Origin: a virus
Length of the DNA stretch: 64,000 nucleotides
Direction: 5' to 3' (one strand)
IMG/VR virus record: IMGVR_UViG_3300021963_000038
Span: 62,001 to 126,000 of that record
Positions 48,417 through 57,416 of the stretch are shown piece by piece (position 1 is the first letter of the stretch; every line of letters starts with the position of its first letter). A program made the position numbers and the translations under genes. The notes under the pieces were generated by a model, which saw only the letters and a program-made list of their open reading frames with translations, did no database searches and was not told the DNA's origin.

Positions 48417-50213
48417 ATGCAAGAAATTGTGCATGGTATCAAGGTAGACTATTCTCGTGATTCTCTATTCGATGAATTAGGTTTAAAAAGACTAAAAGAG
48501 AGTTACATGAAAGAAGATGAGAACTCTCCACAGGAAAGGTTCGCATATGTATCAAAAGCGTTTGGCTCTAATGCAGAGCATTCACAGAGATTATACGAAT
48601 ATAGCAGTAAGCATTGGCTCAGTTATTCTACTCCCATTCTTTCTTTTGGCCGTAGTAAGCGTGGCTTGCCTATTTCATGTTTTCTGCCGTATTTGGATGA
48701 TAGTGCAGAAGGTCTCGTTGATACTCTCTCGGAAGTAAATTGGCTTTCAATGCTAGGTGGTGGTGTAGGCATTGGTTTAGGTATTCGTTCAGCTGATGAT
48801 AAAAGTGTTGGTATTATGCCACACTTACGCACCTATGATGCTTCTTCTCTAGCGTATCGTCAAGGTCGCACACGCAGAGGCAGTTATGCGGCCTATTTGG
48901 ACATTTCTCATCCAGATATTTTAATGTTTTTAGAGATTCGTAAACCTACTGGTGACCAGAATATGCGGTGCCAAAACCTACATCACGGTATTAATATCAC
49001 CGATGATTTTATGGCATTGGTTGAAAAATCAATGTATGACCCACACGCTGACGATACATGGGAATTAAAAGACCCAGCATCAGGTGAAGTGCGTGATACA
49101 GTATCAGCAAGAGAATTGTGGCAACGCATACTTGAAACAAGAATGTTAACTGGTGAACCATATATTCATTACATCGACACTAGTAATAGACAAATGCCAG
49201 ACTTTCAAAAGAAACTTGGTTTAAGTATCAAACAATCTAATTTGTGTAGTGAAATTATTCTACCAACAAACAAAGACCGCACGGCTGTCTGTTGTTTATC
49301 TTCTGTCAACTTGGAGTATTATGATGAGTGGAGAACGGATCCTAATTTTCTTCGTGATATTGCTGAAATGCTCGACAATGTTTTGGAGTATTTTATTCTT
49401 CATGCGCCTACCACCATTGAACGTGCAAGGTATTCTGCCAGTCGTGAGCGCAGTATTGGTATCGGTGCTTTGGGTTTCCATGCTTATCTACAACGAAGCG
49501 GAATAGCTTTTGAGGGTGTCATGGCTAAATCTGCAAATATCAGAATGTTCAAACATATTAGAGGAAAATTAGATGAAGCTAATAAAGAATTGGGAATGGA
49601 ACGAGGTGAAGCTCCTGATGCAATGGGTACTGGAAATCGTTTTAGTCATCTTATGGCTATTGCTCCCAATGCTTCTTCTTCCATCCTTATGGGCAATACC
49701 AGTCCTTCTATTGAACCTTATCGTGCCAATGCGTATAGGCAGGATACTCTTTCGGGTTCTCACCTGAATAAGAATAAGTGGTTAGATAAGATTATACAGA
49801 AACACGCAGAAAATCATCCAGAAGGTTGGGCAGATGAGGTATGGAGTAGTATTATTGCTAATGATGGTTCTGTTCAACACTTTGAATGGCTATCCGAGAA
49901 TGACAAATATGTATTTAAAACATCAATGGAAATTGACCAACGATGGGTTATTGAACACGCAGCTGACCGTCAAGCATTTATTGACCAAGCACAATCATTA
50001 AACCTATTCTTTAGACCAGATGTTAACATTAAGTACCTTCATGCCTGCCATTTCTTGGCATGGAAAAAAGGACTGAAAACACTTTACTACTGCCGTAGTG
50101 AGAAGTTGGCAAAGGCCGATAAGGTATCAAAACGGATTGAACGTGAAGTGATTAAAGAATTAGATATGACCGCAATCGCACAAGGAAACGAGTGTTTAGC
50201 TTGCGAGGGATAA
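48417..50213 (+). CDS. nrdA: Ribonucleotide reductase large subunit NrdA
   Basis: A 598-residue protein from ATG 48417, behind SD TTGGAG; the in-frame TTG at 48405 is part of that SD. The catalytic core shows NLCSEIILP and CCLSSVNLEYY, and a C-terminal ECLACEG gives the redox-active CxxC. It is shorter than many NrdA proteins, lacking a long N-terminal ATP cone. It is probably class I, with NrdB encoded at 51.7 kb. Confidence 0.93.
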   Translation: MQEIVHGIKVDYSRDSLFDELGLKRLKESYMKEDENSPQERFAYVSKAFGSNAEHSQRLYEYSSKHWLSYSTPILSFGRSKRGLPISCFLPYLDDSAEGLVDTLSEVNWLSMLGGGVGIGLGIRSADDKSVGIMPHLRTYDASSLAYRQGRTRRGSYAAYLDISHPDILMFLEIRKPTGDQNMRCQNLHHGINITDDFMALVEKSMYDPHADDTWELKDPASGEVRDTVSARELWQRILETRMLTGEPYIHYIDTSNRQMPDFQKKLGLSIKQSNLCSEIILPTNKDRTAVCCLSSVNLEYYDEWRTDPNFLRDIAEMLDNVLEYFILHAPTTIERARYSASRERSIGIGALGFHAYLQRSGIAFEGVMAKSANIRMFKHIRGKLDEANKELGMERGEAPDAMGTGNRFSHLMAIAPNASSSILMGNTSPSIEPYRANAYRQDTLSGSHLNKNKWLDKIIQKHAENHPEGWADEVWSSIIANDGSVQHFEWLSENDKYVFKTSMEIDQRWVIEHAADRQAFIDQAQSLNLFFRPDVNIKYLHACHFLAWKKGLKTLYYCRSEKLAKADKVSKRIEREVIKELDMTAIAQGNECLACEG

Positions 50214-50861
50214 ATGAAACCTACTGTAGCGTTGTTTGTATGTGACCCAAAATGTTCTGTACAATCCACAAACGGTGTAATGAGGGCACTATCAGGAAAC
50301 TATAACTTCAAACTATTTTCAAAGAATGAAGTGGAAGAAGGTTTCTTTGATGGTGTTGATATGGTTATTTTCCCTGGTGGATTTGGTGATTCAGATTCGT
50401 ATGACACGATTTTGAAAAACAATAAAGATGTAGTTGTTGATTTTGTAACTAGAGGTGGTAAGTATCTTGGTATTTGTATGGGAGCTTATTGGGCAGGTAA
50501 AGATTATTTCAACATACTTGACAAGGTTGATGCGGTACAATATATTAAGCAGCCCAATACCTGTACAAAAAGACCTCATGCAAAGAATATGCCTGTCATG
50601 TGGAGAAATGAACCACACAATATGTTTTTCTATGATGGATGTGCATTAGTTGGTGATGATAACTCACCTTACGAAACTATTGCAACGTACAGTAATGGTG
50701 ATAACATGGCTATTATACAAAATAGAATAGGTCTAATTGGTTGCCATCCTGAGAGTGAACAGTTTTGGTATGATAGTTATTCTTGGATGAAAGGTAAATA
50801 TCATAATGGAGTCCAACATAAAATGTTATTAAATTTTGTAAACGAATTAATGGAAAGATAA
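50214..50861 (+). CDS. Class I glutamine amidotransferase-like protein (BPL_N-like)
   Basis: A 215-residue protein immediately after nrdA. VDMVIFPGGFGDSD, then KYLGICMGAYWAGKD (nucleophile Cys in GICMG) and a C-terminal GLIGCHPESEQFW resemble the DJ-1/GATase core of biotin-protein-ligase N-terminal-like proteins. The catalytic Cys and the His of CHPESE are visible. Target is unknown. It sits in the reductase operon, so a role in nucleotide supply is possible. Confidence 0.7.
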   Translation: MKPTVALFVCDPKCSVQSTNGVMRALSGNYNFKLFSKNEVEEGFFDGVDMVIFPGGFGDSDSYDTILKNNKDVVVDFVTRGGKYLGICMGAYWAGKDYFNILDKVDAVQYIKQPNTCTKRPHAKNMPVMWRNEPHNMFFYDGCALVGDDNSPYETIATYSNGDNMAIIQNRIGLIGCHPESEQFWYDSYSWMKGKYHNGVQHKMLLNFVNELMER

Positions 50862-51104
50862 ATGAATAAAATATTAAGATTTACAGCATCATGGTGTGGT
50901 CCATGCAAATCATTGGCGAAGAATCTAGAAGAAGCCAATCTACCAGTACCAATTGAGGTCATTGATATTGACGATAAGTCAGACATTGCCGCAGAATATG
51001 GTATTCGTGGTGTACCAACATTGGTGATGTTACATGAGAATATAGAAATCAAAAGATTGGTTGGTTCAAAGTCAGTCAAAGAATTGCAAGAATGGGTAAG
51101 TTAA
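50862..51104 (+). CDS. Thioredoxin-like protein
   Basis: An 80-residue thioredoxin fold. FTASWCGPCKSL near residues 7-18 has the canonical WCGPC site, and GIRGVPTLVML has the cis-Pro. It is short compared with the usual 105-residue thioredoxin. It likely reduces NrdA after each turnover, since it lies between nrdA and nrdB. Confidence 0.88.
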   Translation: MNKILRFTASWCGPCKSLAKNLEEANLPVPIEVIDIDDKSDIAAEYGIRGVPTLVMLHENIEIKRLVGSKSVKELQEWVS

Positions 51105-51111
51105 TATAGTT

Positions 51112-51690
51112 ATGGGTTATATTGAGAATTTGTTTTCGACACCCATTTATGTTGATATGATACAAAACATAGATGAGGTGCAATCTGAGATTGATAATGT
51201 TATAAATGATATAAAATTTGTAGAACCACCATCAACTTGGGGTAAAACACATTTGTTATCATCAAGTGATATTTTTGAAACACATAAAATGGTAGTTACG
51301 GAATCTACCATTTTTAGTCATGTGGTAAACTACTGTGATTACCTTGAATTCAAAATTCCAAACAAATATAAAATTGAATCTTGGATGACATTATTCAATA
51401 AAGGTGATTATGGTCATACACATAATCATGGTCATGCTGACATATCTGGTGTATATTATTACAGAACTACTGGTGATGATGGTGATATATTTTTCGAATC
51501 ACCAGTAGAAGGTGCTGAAAATTCTTTAGTCTACGCTAAATGTGCTGAGAGATGGAATCACACACCAAAAGTTGGAAAACTAATTTTATTTCCTGGCTGG
51601 TTAAAACACGGTGTTTTGAAGAACACCAAAGAGTCAAATAGACATAGTATTTCATTTAACATATTTTTCGACAGGATAAACAATGATTAA
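51112..51690 (+). CDS. 2OG-Fe(II) oxygenase-like protein (TIGR02466 type)
   Basis: A 192-residue protein. FSTPIYVDMI at the N-terminus, HTHNHGHADISGVYYY near residues 102-117 (iron-binding His residues), FFESP and LKHGVLKNTKESNRHSISFN near the C-terminus match the phage family of putative 2OG-Fe(II) oxygenases. It is the second of its type in the window; another lies at 59085. The substrate is unknown. Confidence 0.75.
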   Translation: MGYIENLFSTPIYVDMIQNIDEVQSEIDNVINDIKFVEPPSTWGKTHLLSSSDIFETHKMVVTESTIFSHVVNYCDYLEFKIPNKYKIESWMTLFNKGDYGHTHNHGHADISGVYYYRTTGDDGDIFFESPVEGAENSLVYAKCAERWNHTPKVGKLILFPGWLKHGVLKNTKESNRHSISFNIFFDRINND

Positions 51691-52675
51691 AAAAGCAGAA
51701 TCAAAATTAACGGACACAAGAAACAGTTTCAAACCATTCAATTATCCATGGGCATATGATGCATGGTTGAAACATGAACAATCACATTGGTTACACACAG
51801 AGGTGCCAATGTTAGAAGATGTGAAAGATTGGAAAAAGAAACTAACACCATCAGAAAAACAATTTCTCACAAACATTTTTCGTTTCTTTACACAAGGTGA
51901 TATTGATGTGGCGGGTGGTTATGTAAATAACTATCTGCCATATTTTCCTCAGCCTGAAGTTCGTATGATGCTGATGGGTTTTGCGGCTCGTGAGGCACTA
52001 CACATTGCAGCCTATTCACACTTGATTGAAACACTTGGTTTGCCTGATACCACATACAATGAATTCATGGCCTATCAAGAAATGAAAGACAAACATGATT
52101 ATGTCATGGACTTATCAGGTAAGAATGGCACCAAAGAGAACACCGCACGACATATTGCTGTGTTCTCTGCTTTCACTGAAGGTATGCAATTGTTCTCCTC
52201 ATTTATTATGTTACTTAACTTTCCACGCACAGGCAAAATGAAAGGCATGGGACAGATTGTAACTTGGTCTATTGTTGATGAAACAATGCACGCTGAGAAT
52301 ATGATGAAGTTATTTAAGACCTACATACAAGAGAATAATGAAATTTGGAACGATGAATTAAAATCTTCCATTTATGCCATTGCTGAACGCATGGTAGAAT
52401 TAGAAGATAAATTTATTGACCTTGCATTTAATATGGGACCAATGGAAGGTTTAACACCAGAAGATGTTAAACAATATATTCGTTACATTGCTGACCGCAG
52501 GTTGATTGGCCTTGGTATGAAAGGCATCTTTAAAGTAAAACGCAACCCACTACCATGGGTCGAATCTATGATTAACGCACCAACCCACACCAATTTCTTT
52601 GAGAATCGTGCCACAGATTATGCTAAGGGTGCTTTGAATGGTACATGGGATGAAGTTTGGGGAAGAGCTGCATAA
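51683..52675 (+). CDS. nrdB: Ribonucleotide reductase small subunit NrdB
   Basis: A 330-residue di-iron protein. REALHIAAYSHLIE (ExxH) and IVDETMHAENMMK (ExxH) are iron ligands. ITFRFFTQGDID-like residues NIFRFFTQGDID precede them. It overlaps the preceding gene by eight bases. It partners NrdA at 48.4 kb, with the thioredoxin between. Confidence 0.93.
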   Translation: MIKKAESKLTDTRNSFKPFNYPWAYDAWLKHEQSHWLHTEVPMLEDVKDWKKKLTPSEKQFLTNIFRFFTQGDIDVAGGYVNNYLPYFPQPEVRMMLMGFAAREALHIAAYSHLIETLGLPDTTYNEFMAYQEMKDKHDYVMDLSGKNGTKENTARHIAVFSAFTEGMQLFSSFIMLLNFPRTGKMKGMGQIVTWSIVDETMHAENMMKLFKTYIQENNEIWNDELKSSIYAIAERMVELEDKFIDLAFNMGPMEGLTPEDVKQYIRYIADRRLIGLGMKGIFKVKRNPLPWVESMINAPTHTNFFENRATDYAKGALNGTWDEVWGRAA

Positions 52676-53313
52676 TGGCACACATTGTTGCTAATCTTCC
52701 AGCAGTAAAATGTTTTGTTCGTAAAGAGTTTCTCTATGACTTTGAGAAAGGTCATGGAGAACTTGAGCCTTGTTGGTGGGTGAGTATTAAATCACTAAGA
52801 GGCCAAGCATTTCGTATTGAATCATACCTAAACAACTATGGTGCATTGTATGACAAACTACCACTTCATGCATATTGTTGGAAACCTATTGAAGGTGAAC
52901 CTCTACCTTTAGATTATTTGCAGTTGTGGGACTGTTTATCATATGATATTGCTGTGATAAAGAAAGCACAGCTGCAATCGATGAGGTGTAAGTTTAAGTT
53001 AAAGAATGGAGATTGGCAATATGGTGTTTATATGTTTACAGTTGATTCTGCTCATCCTGATTTTAACGTACTTGATACAGGGTTTAGCGAAGATATCGAG
53101 GACCACAAGTCTTATAATTTCGTCATGTGTGATAATGGTCAGTTTGCTGCTCAGCCAAATAATCGTTTAATCATACTAGAACCAAGTAGTAATCCAAAAG
53201 AACTGAAGATGCCAGATTTTAAGGTTGCAACAAAAAAATGGTCGGTTGAAACCGATCCTAAGTGGGCATTAGGTGACACAAACACAATAATGTACGAAAG
53301 AGAAAATGATTGA
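52675..53313 (+). CDS. Conserved hypothetical protein after nrdB
   Basis: A 212-residue protein from ATG 52675 (overlapping the nrdB TAA). The start MAHIVANLPAVKCFVRKEFL and CWWVSIKSLRGQAFRIESYL, and PLDYLQLWDCLSYD, look like a conserved phage protein that I recall near nrdB in aquatic T4-like phages. Beta-rich pattern (QYGVYMFTVDSAH). Function unknown. Confidence 0.7.
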   Translation: MAHIVANLPAVKCFVRKEFLYDFEKGHGELEPCWWVSIKSLRGQAFRIESYLNNYGALYDKLPLHAYCWKPIEGEPLPLDYLQLWDCLSYDIAVIKKAQLQSMRCKFKLKNGDWQYGVYMFTVDSAHPDFNVLDTGFSEDIEDHKSYNFVMCDNGQFAAQPNNRLIILEPSSNPKELKMPDFKVATKKWSVETDPKWALGDTNTIMYEREND

Positions 53314-54010
53314 ACTAATTTACCTTTTGGTGATGACCCATATCACCATCATATCAGTTACATTGTATCTGCACAGGGGTCAAGCACACAGAGGTATTGA
53401 GTTTCATCCAATACTAGGTCATTTCATGCGTTTCTGGTTGTGGTTAACAACAGGTATGATAACTAAACAATGGGTTGCCATACACCGAAAACACCATCAA
53501 AAGAGTGATATTGAAGGTGACCCGCATAGTCCTCATGTATTTGGTATTTGGACAGTCTTAACTAAAGGAGCATTGTTATACAATGATGCATCAAAAGATA
53601 AAGATATGGTTGATACATATGGTGCTGGCACTCCTGATGATTGGGTGGAAAGAAGTATATACAGTAAACATAGTCGTTTAGGAATTACTTTGTTATTGGT
53701 CATAAATTTACTTTGTTTTTCATGGGTAGGTTTATTAATATGGGCAATTCAAATGATATGGATTCCATTTTGGGCTGCAGGTGTTATTAATGGCATAGGA
53801 CACTTTTGGGGTTACAGAAATGGTGAAACTAAAGATTATAGTCGCAATATTAGTCCTTGGGGTATTGTTATTGGTGGTGAAGAATTGCACAACAACCACC
53901 ATCTCTCACCAGCGAGTGCCAAGTTATCTCAAAAATGGTGGGAATTTGATATAGGTTGGATGTGGTTAACAATATTCAGATTCTTTAAGTTGGCAAAATT
54001 AACAAGATAA
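53306..54010 (+). CDS. Fatty acid desaturase
   Basis: A 234-residue integral membrane di-iron enzyme. The three His clusters are LYLHRGQAHRG (HRxxAH), IHRKHHQKSD (HRxHH) and EELHNNHHLSP (HxxHH). Spans lie near residues 2-20, 38-50 and 128-165. It puts double bonds into acyl chains, probably to alter host membrane fluidity. It is followed by an LpxH-like gene. Confidence 0.9.
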   Translation: MIELIYLLVMTHITIISVTLYLHRGQAHRGIEFHPILGHFMRFWLWLTTGMITKQWVAIHRKHHQKSDIEGDPHSPHVFGIWTVLTKGALLYNDASKDKDMVDTYGAGTPDDWVERSIYSKHSRLGITLLLVINLLCFSWVGLLIWAIQMIWIPFWAAGVINGIGHFWGYRNGETKDYSRNISPWGIVIGGEELHNNHHLSPASAKLSQKWWEFDIGWMWLTIFRFFKLAKLTR

Positions 54011-54013
54011 CAA

Positions 54014-54802
54014 ATGAAATATAAAAGTATATTCATTAGTGATGTACATTTAGGAACTCGTGATTGTCAAGCAGAAAAATTAAATAATTTTTTGAAAAAT
54101 AATTCATGTGAAACACTATATCTTGTTGGAGATATAATTGATGCATGGAAAATTCAACAAAACAAATGGCGGTGGAAACAAAGTCATACAAATGTCGTGA
54201 GAAGAATTCTTGGCCATGCAAAAAGAGGCACAAGAGTCGTTTATGTTGCAGGTAATCACGATGAATTTTTAAGACCAATGATTCCTTATGGTTTCAGTTT
54301 TGGTCTAATCGAAATACACAATCAAGTAGAACATATTGGTGCAGATGGTAAGCATTATCTGGTCACACATGGTGATTTATTTGATGGTATTACTAGGCTT
54401 GCTCCTTGGTTGTCATTTCTTGGTGATAAATTATATGATGTAGTTTTAGAATGGAATTCAAAATTTAATTGGATTAGACATAAATTAGGTTTTGGTTATT
54501 GGTCTTTATCAAAATACTTAAAAAGTAGAGTGAAAAAAGCAAATGATTTTATTTTTCAATTTGAAAAGAATCTTGCAAACTATTGTAAAAAACGTGGTTT
54601 TGATGGTGTAATATGCGGTCACATACATACCGCTGAGATTAAAGATATAGATGGTATAATTTACATGAACGATGGTGATTGGGTTGAATCTTGTTCTGCT
54701 CTTGTTGAACATTACGATGGTAAGTGGGAAATCGTAACTTGGACCAAGGAGAAGAACGATGTGGTTAATGATACTGATAGCAGTACACATGAACAACCCT
54801 AA
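54014..54802 (+). CDS. LpxH-like UDP-diacylglucosamine hydrolase family phosphoesterase
   Basis: A 262-residue metallophosphoesterase: ISDVHLGT (DxH), LVGDIIDAW (GD), VAGNHDEFL (GNHD), THGDLFD and CGHIHTAEI (GHxH). The family resembles COG2908, including LpxH, which cleaves UDP-2,3-diacylglucosamine in lipid A synthesis. A role in modifying host lipid A or another phospho-lipid is plausible. The gene next door is a desaturase. Confidence 0.75.
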   Translation: MKYKSIFISDVHLGTRDCQAEKLNNFLKNNSCETLYLVGDIIDAWKIQQNKWRWKQSHTNVVRRILGHAKRGTRVVYVAGNHDEFLRPMIPYGFSFGLIEIHNQVEHIGADGKHYLVTHGDLFDGITRLAPWLSFLGDKLYDVVLEWNSKFNWIRHKLGFGYWSLSKYLKSRVKKANDFIFQFEKNLANYCKKRGFDGVICGHIHTAEIKDIDGIIYMNDGDWVESCSALVEHYDGKWEIVTWTKEKNDVVNDTDSSTHEQP

Positions 54803-54929
54803 TGATGTGCCAGGAAAAATAACTTTAGAGTTTCAAACACAACAACAATGCGAACAATCATTACAGTCAATGACATATTGGTTAAAATTTGATAAATTTA
54901 AGGTGGTTGGTAAATGTCAAAAGATTTAA
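54759..54929 (+). CDS. Small membrane-anchored protein
   Basis: A 56-residue frame from ATG 54759 to TAA 54929, with SD AAGGAG. MWLMILIAVHMNNPNDVPGK is followed by two Cys (QQQCEQS, VVGKCQK). It overlaps both the LpxH-like gene and the glycosyltransferase gene in other frames, which is unusual but matches this phage's dense packing. I recall similar small proteins in aquatic T4-like phages. Function unknown. Confidence 0.55.
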   Translation: MWLMILIAVHMNNPNDVPGKITLEFQTQQQCEQSLQSMTYWLKFDKFKVVGKCQKI

Positions 54930-55630
54930 AAAATAAAATTACAATTGTGGTGCCTTGCAAAAATGAGGAAAACTATATTGCTCATTTGTTAATGCACCTG
55001 CGCCAGCAAGATATAGGCAAAACTAGAATCATTATCGCAGATTGTTCTACTGACAATACACGAGAAGTTATTCAAGTGATGAAAGGTGAACTGAATGTTG
55101 AAGTTATTGAAGGTGGCACAGTTTCATTTGCAAAGAATAGTGGTGCCAAACTTGCAACAACACCATATATTTTGTTTATAGATAGTGATGTGAGATTCTT
55201 TTCTGATACAGTTATAAATGATTGTGTCAATGAAATGGAAAAAAACAATTTAGATTTAATTGGACTAAATATCAAATGTTATGATGGTGACAAAAGGGCA
55301 CAAATTGCCTTTATGATATTTAATGCAATTAATGGCATAATGAAATATTGGTCACCATTTGCAGTCGGTGCTTTCATGTTAACCCGTACTGATAAATTTT
55401 GGGAATACGGTGGCTTTGCAGAAAAATATGTAACAAGTGAAGATTTCTTCTTATCACAAGAATATGATGTGAAAAAATTCAAGTTAGTGAACCATTATTT
55501 TGGCCAAGACAATAGAAGGTTTAAAAAAATGGGATACTTTGGTATGGCTTGGTATCTGATTAAGAATTTTTGGAATCGTAATAATGAGAAACATTGGAGT
55601 AATATAGATTATTCCAAATATTGGAAATAA
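54914..55630 (+). CDS. Family 2 glycosyltransferase
   Basis: A 238-residue GT2 enzyme. ITIVVPCKNEENYIAHLLMH near residues 9-28 is the typical start, IIIADCSTDNTREV the nucleotide strand, FIDSDVRF near 92-99 the DxD motif, and SEDFFLSQEY near 177-186 the catalytic segment. The C-terminus looks amphipathic and may associate with membranes. Acceptor is unknown; lipid or surface glycan fits the context. Confidence 0.85.
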   Translation: MSKDLKNKITIVVPCKNEENYIAHLLMHLRQQDIGKTRIIIADCSTDNTREVIQVMKGELNVEVIEGGTVSFAKNSGAKLATTPYILFIDSDVRFFSDTVINDCVNEMEKNNLDLIGLNIKCYDGDKRAQIAFMIFNAINGIMKYWSPFAVGAFMLTRTDKFWEYGGFAEKYVTSEDFFLSQEYDVKKFKLVNHYFGQDNRRFKKMGYFGMAWYLIKNFWNRNNEKHWSNIDYSKYWK

Positions 55631-55631
55631 G

Positions 55632-55961
55632 ATGATAACACTAGACGAAACCGCCAAAGATAAGATTACAGACTTATACATAGATGAGAATGACTCAACC
55701 ATCAAAGGGTTGAGAGTTTTTGTTCAAGGTGGCGGTTGTTCTGGTTTTTCATATGGTTTCACATGGGAGTGGGAAAAGAATGAAGATGACTTTGAATTTC
55801 CCATCAATGAAAAAATCCAAGTATTGGTTGATGCCATGAGTATGCAATATTTACAAGGCGCAACAATCAAATTCAAAACCGAATTAATGGGTTCTAATTT
55901 TCTAATTGAGAATCCAAACGCAACGAACAAATGTGGTTGCGGCTCATCATTTGCAGTATAA
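55632..55961 (+). CDS. A-type iron-sulfur carrier (IscA/ErpA-like)
   Basis: A 109-residue protein. VQGGGCSGFSYGF near residues 32-44 and CGCGSSFAV at the C-terminus supply the three cysteines (C, CxC) of HesB/IscA-type proteins. It delivers [2Fe-2S] or [4Fe-4S] clusters. The E1-like 3-dehydrase here needs a cluster and could be one client; this link is speculative. Confidence 0.9.
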   Translation: MITLDETAKDKITDLYIDENDSTIKGLRVFVQGGGCSGFSYGFTWEWEKNEDDFEFPINEKIQVLVDAMSMQYLQGATIKFKTELMGSNFLIENPNATNKCGCGSSFAV

Positions 55962-55972
55962 AGAAAGATAAA

Positions 55973-56782
55973 ATGAAAAAATTCCTGTTTGTATTACTAT
56001 TAATTTCAACAGCAGCATTTGGTTGGACACAAAGACAACCATTGCCCGTTGAATCATGCAAAGTCCATGCACCATATGGATTTCCTCAGAGTGCAGTTAA
56101 TGTTCAACCAATTTGCCGACAAGCCTATTTGGTTGGATATGATGCACCAACAAAACTACCACGATTCGTTACATATGAATTGATTCCACAAAATGCATTA
56201 GGTTGTGTTGCTCGCACCAATGCATTTGTTGCTGACCAATCAATATCAAATGGTCCAAGACCTGATGACTATGCAGCAACAGGTTACGACAAAGGCCATA
56301 TGGCACCAGATGGTGATTTATCATGGGACCAACAGGTTGAGTATGAATCTTTTTTGATGACCAATATGTCACCGCAAGCTGGCTCTTTGAACCGTGGCAT
56401 ATGGAAACTGTTAGAGACCTCTGTAAGAGGATGGGTCGTTCAAAGAAACCAATCGTATACGATTTATGTTGGCGGCATTTACAATGCACAAGATAAGAAG
56501 ATTGGTACTGGTGTTGTAGTGCCTCATGCATTTTATAAGATTGTAATTAACAATCAAACAAATGAAATTGCTGGTTGGCAATTCCCTCATGTGCCACCAT
56601 ATCCAAATCTAGGCAACGATTTAAAATTATTTCGATTGCCCGTTTCACAAATTCAAACAAATGCAGGCGTTAACTTTGGTTATCCACAAAATGCCATAGA
56701 ATTACAACCAGGTCAAGAATGGCCTGTTGATTTTGGTGCATTGACCAATGCTAAGCGTGCCAAATGTGGTAGAGCAGACTAA
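55973..56782 (+). CDS. Secreted DNA/RNA non-specific endonuclease (NUC family)
   Basis: A 269-residue protein from ATG 55973; the longer frame from 55931 lacks a signal and starts inside the upstream gene. MKKFLFVLLLISTAAFGW is a signal peptide. ATGYDKGHMAPDGD near residues 103-116 matches the NUC catalytic motif (DRGH), with the later QAGSLNRGIWKLLE holding the Asn-containing metal site. It would act in the periplasm, perhaps destroying competing DNA or degrading released nucleic acid. Confidence 0.88.
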   Translation: MKKFLFVLLLISTAAFGWTQRQPLPVESCKVHAPYGFPQSAVNVQPICRQAYLVGYDAPTKLPRFVTYELIPQNALGCVARTNAFVADQSISNGPRPDDYAATGYDKGHMAPDGDLSWDQQVEYESFLMTNMSPQAGSLNRGIWKLLETSVRGWVVQRNQSYTIYVGGIYNAQDKKIGTGVVVPHAFYKIVINNQTNEIAGWQFPHVPPYPNLGNDLKLFRLPVSQIQTNAGVNFGYPQNAIELQPGQEWPVDFGALTNAKRAKCGRAD

Positions 56783-56931
56783 TGATTATAAAACACCAAT
56801 GTTCAGAGTGTGATTCAAAATACACCATTGAATTCAGTTTAGATGATTGTGAAGATAATCCAACCTACTGTCCCTTCTGTTCATCCTATATACAGGAAGA
56901 TGAAGTTGAACAGCAGGATGATGATTATTAA
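56782..56931 (+). CDS. Small zinc-ribbon protein
   Basis: A 49-residue frame from ATG 56782 to TAA 56931. CSEC and CPFC pairs (with another Cys between, DDCEDN) make a zinc ribbon, followed by an acidic tail EDEVEQQDDDY. It overlaps its neighbours by one base at each side. The role is unknown. Confidence 0.65.
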   Translation: MIIKHQCSECDSKYTIEFSLDDCEDNPTYCPFCSSYIQEDEVEQQDDDY

Positions 56932-57416
56932 TGACTTGGTTTTTTCATAATACACCAGAACAATTCAATATTGACGATGCCGAAGGTTACTTTGGTTTCG
57001 TCTATCTTATTACCCACAATCCAACAGGTCGAAAATATATTGGTAAGAAATTCTTTACCAAAGCTGGAACTCGCCAAATCAAAGGCAAAAAGAAAAAGAT
57101 TCGCAAGACCTCTGATTGGGAAACATATTGGGGTTCCAATACAGAATTGCAGGCAGAAGTAAAACAAAATGGGGAGGAACAATACACAAGAGAAATTCTA
57201 CATTTATGTAAATCTCGGTCAGAGTGTAGTTATATGGAAACATTTGAAATATTCAATCGCCATGCATTATTGAGTGATTCATATTATAACTCATGGGTGA
57301 CCTGTAAAATCCACAAATCTCATGTAATAGGAAAAATTAATGGCTCGCAAACAAACAGCAAACAACGAAACAATAACAGTAGCCAAGACAACCAATCAAT
57401 TGAAAATACGAATTGA
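56931..57416 (+). CDS. GIY-YIG-like endonuclease
   Basis: A 161-residue protein. GFVYLITHNPTGRKYIGKKFF near residues 22-42 is the GIY-YIG motif (VYLIT ... KYIGKK), then TYWGSNTELQ and YMETFEIF (catalytic Glu). It has a lysine-rich insertion (KKKKKIRKT). Such proteins are common beside phoH in aquatic T4-like phages as I recall, so a mobile or a fixed nuclease role are both possible. Its last 77 bases overlap phoH. Confidence 0.75.
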   Translation: MTWFFHNTPEQFNIDDAEGYFGFVYLITHNPTGRKYIGKKFFTKAGTRQIKGKKKKIRKTSDWETYWGSNTELQAEVKQNGEEQYTREILHLCKSRSECSYMETFEIFNRHALLSDSYYNSWVTCKIHKSHVIGKINGSQTNSKQRNNNSSQDNQSIENTN

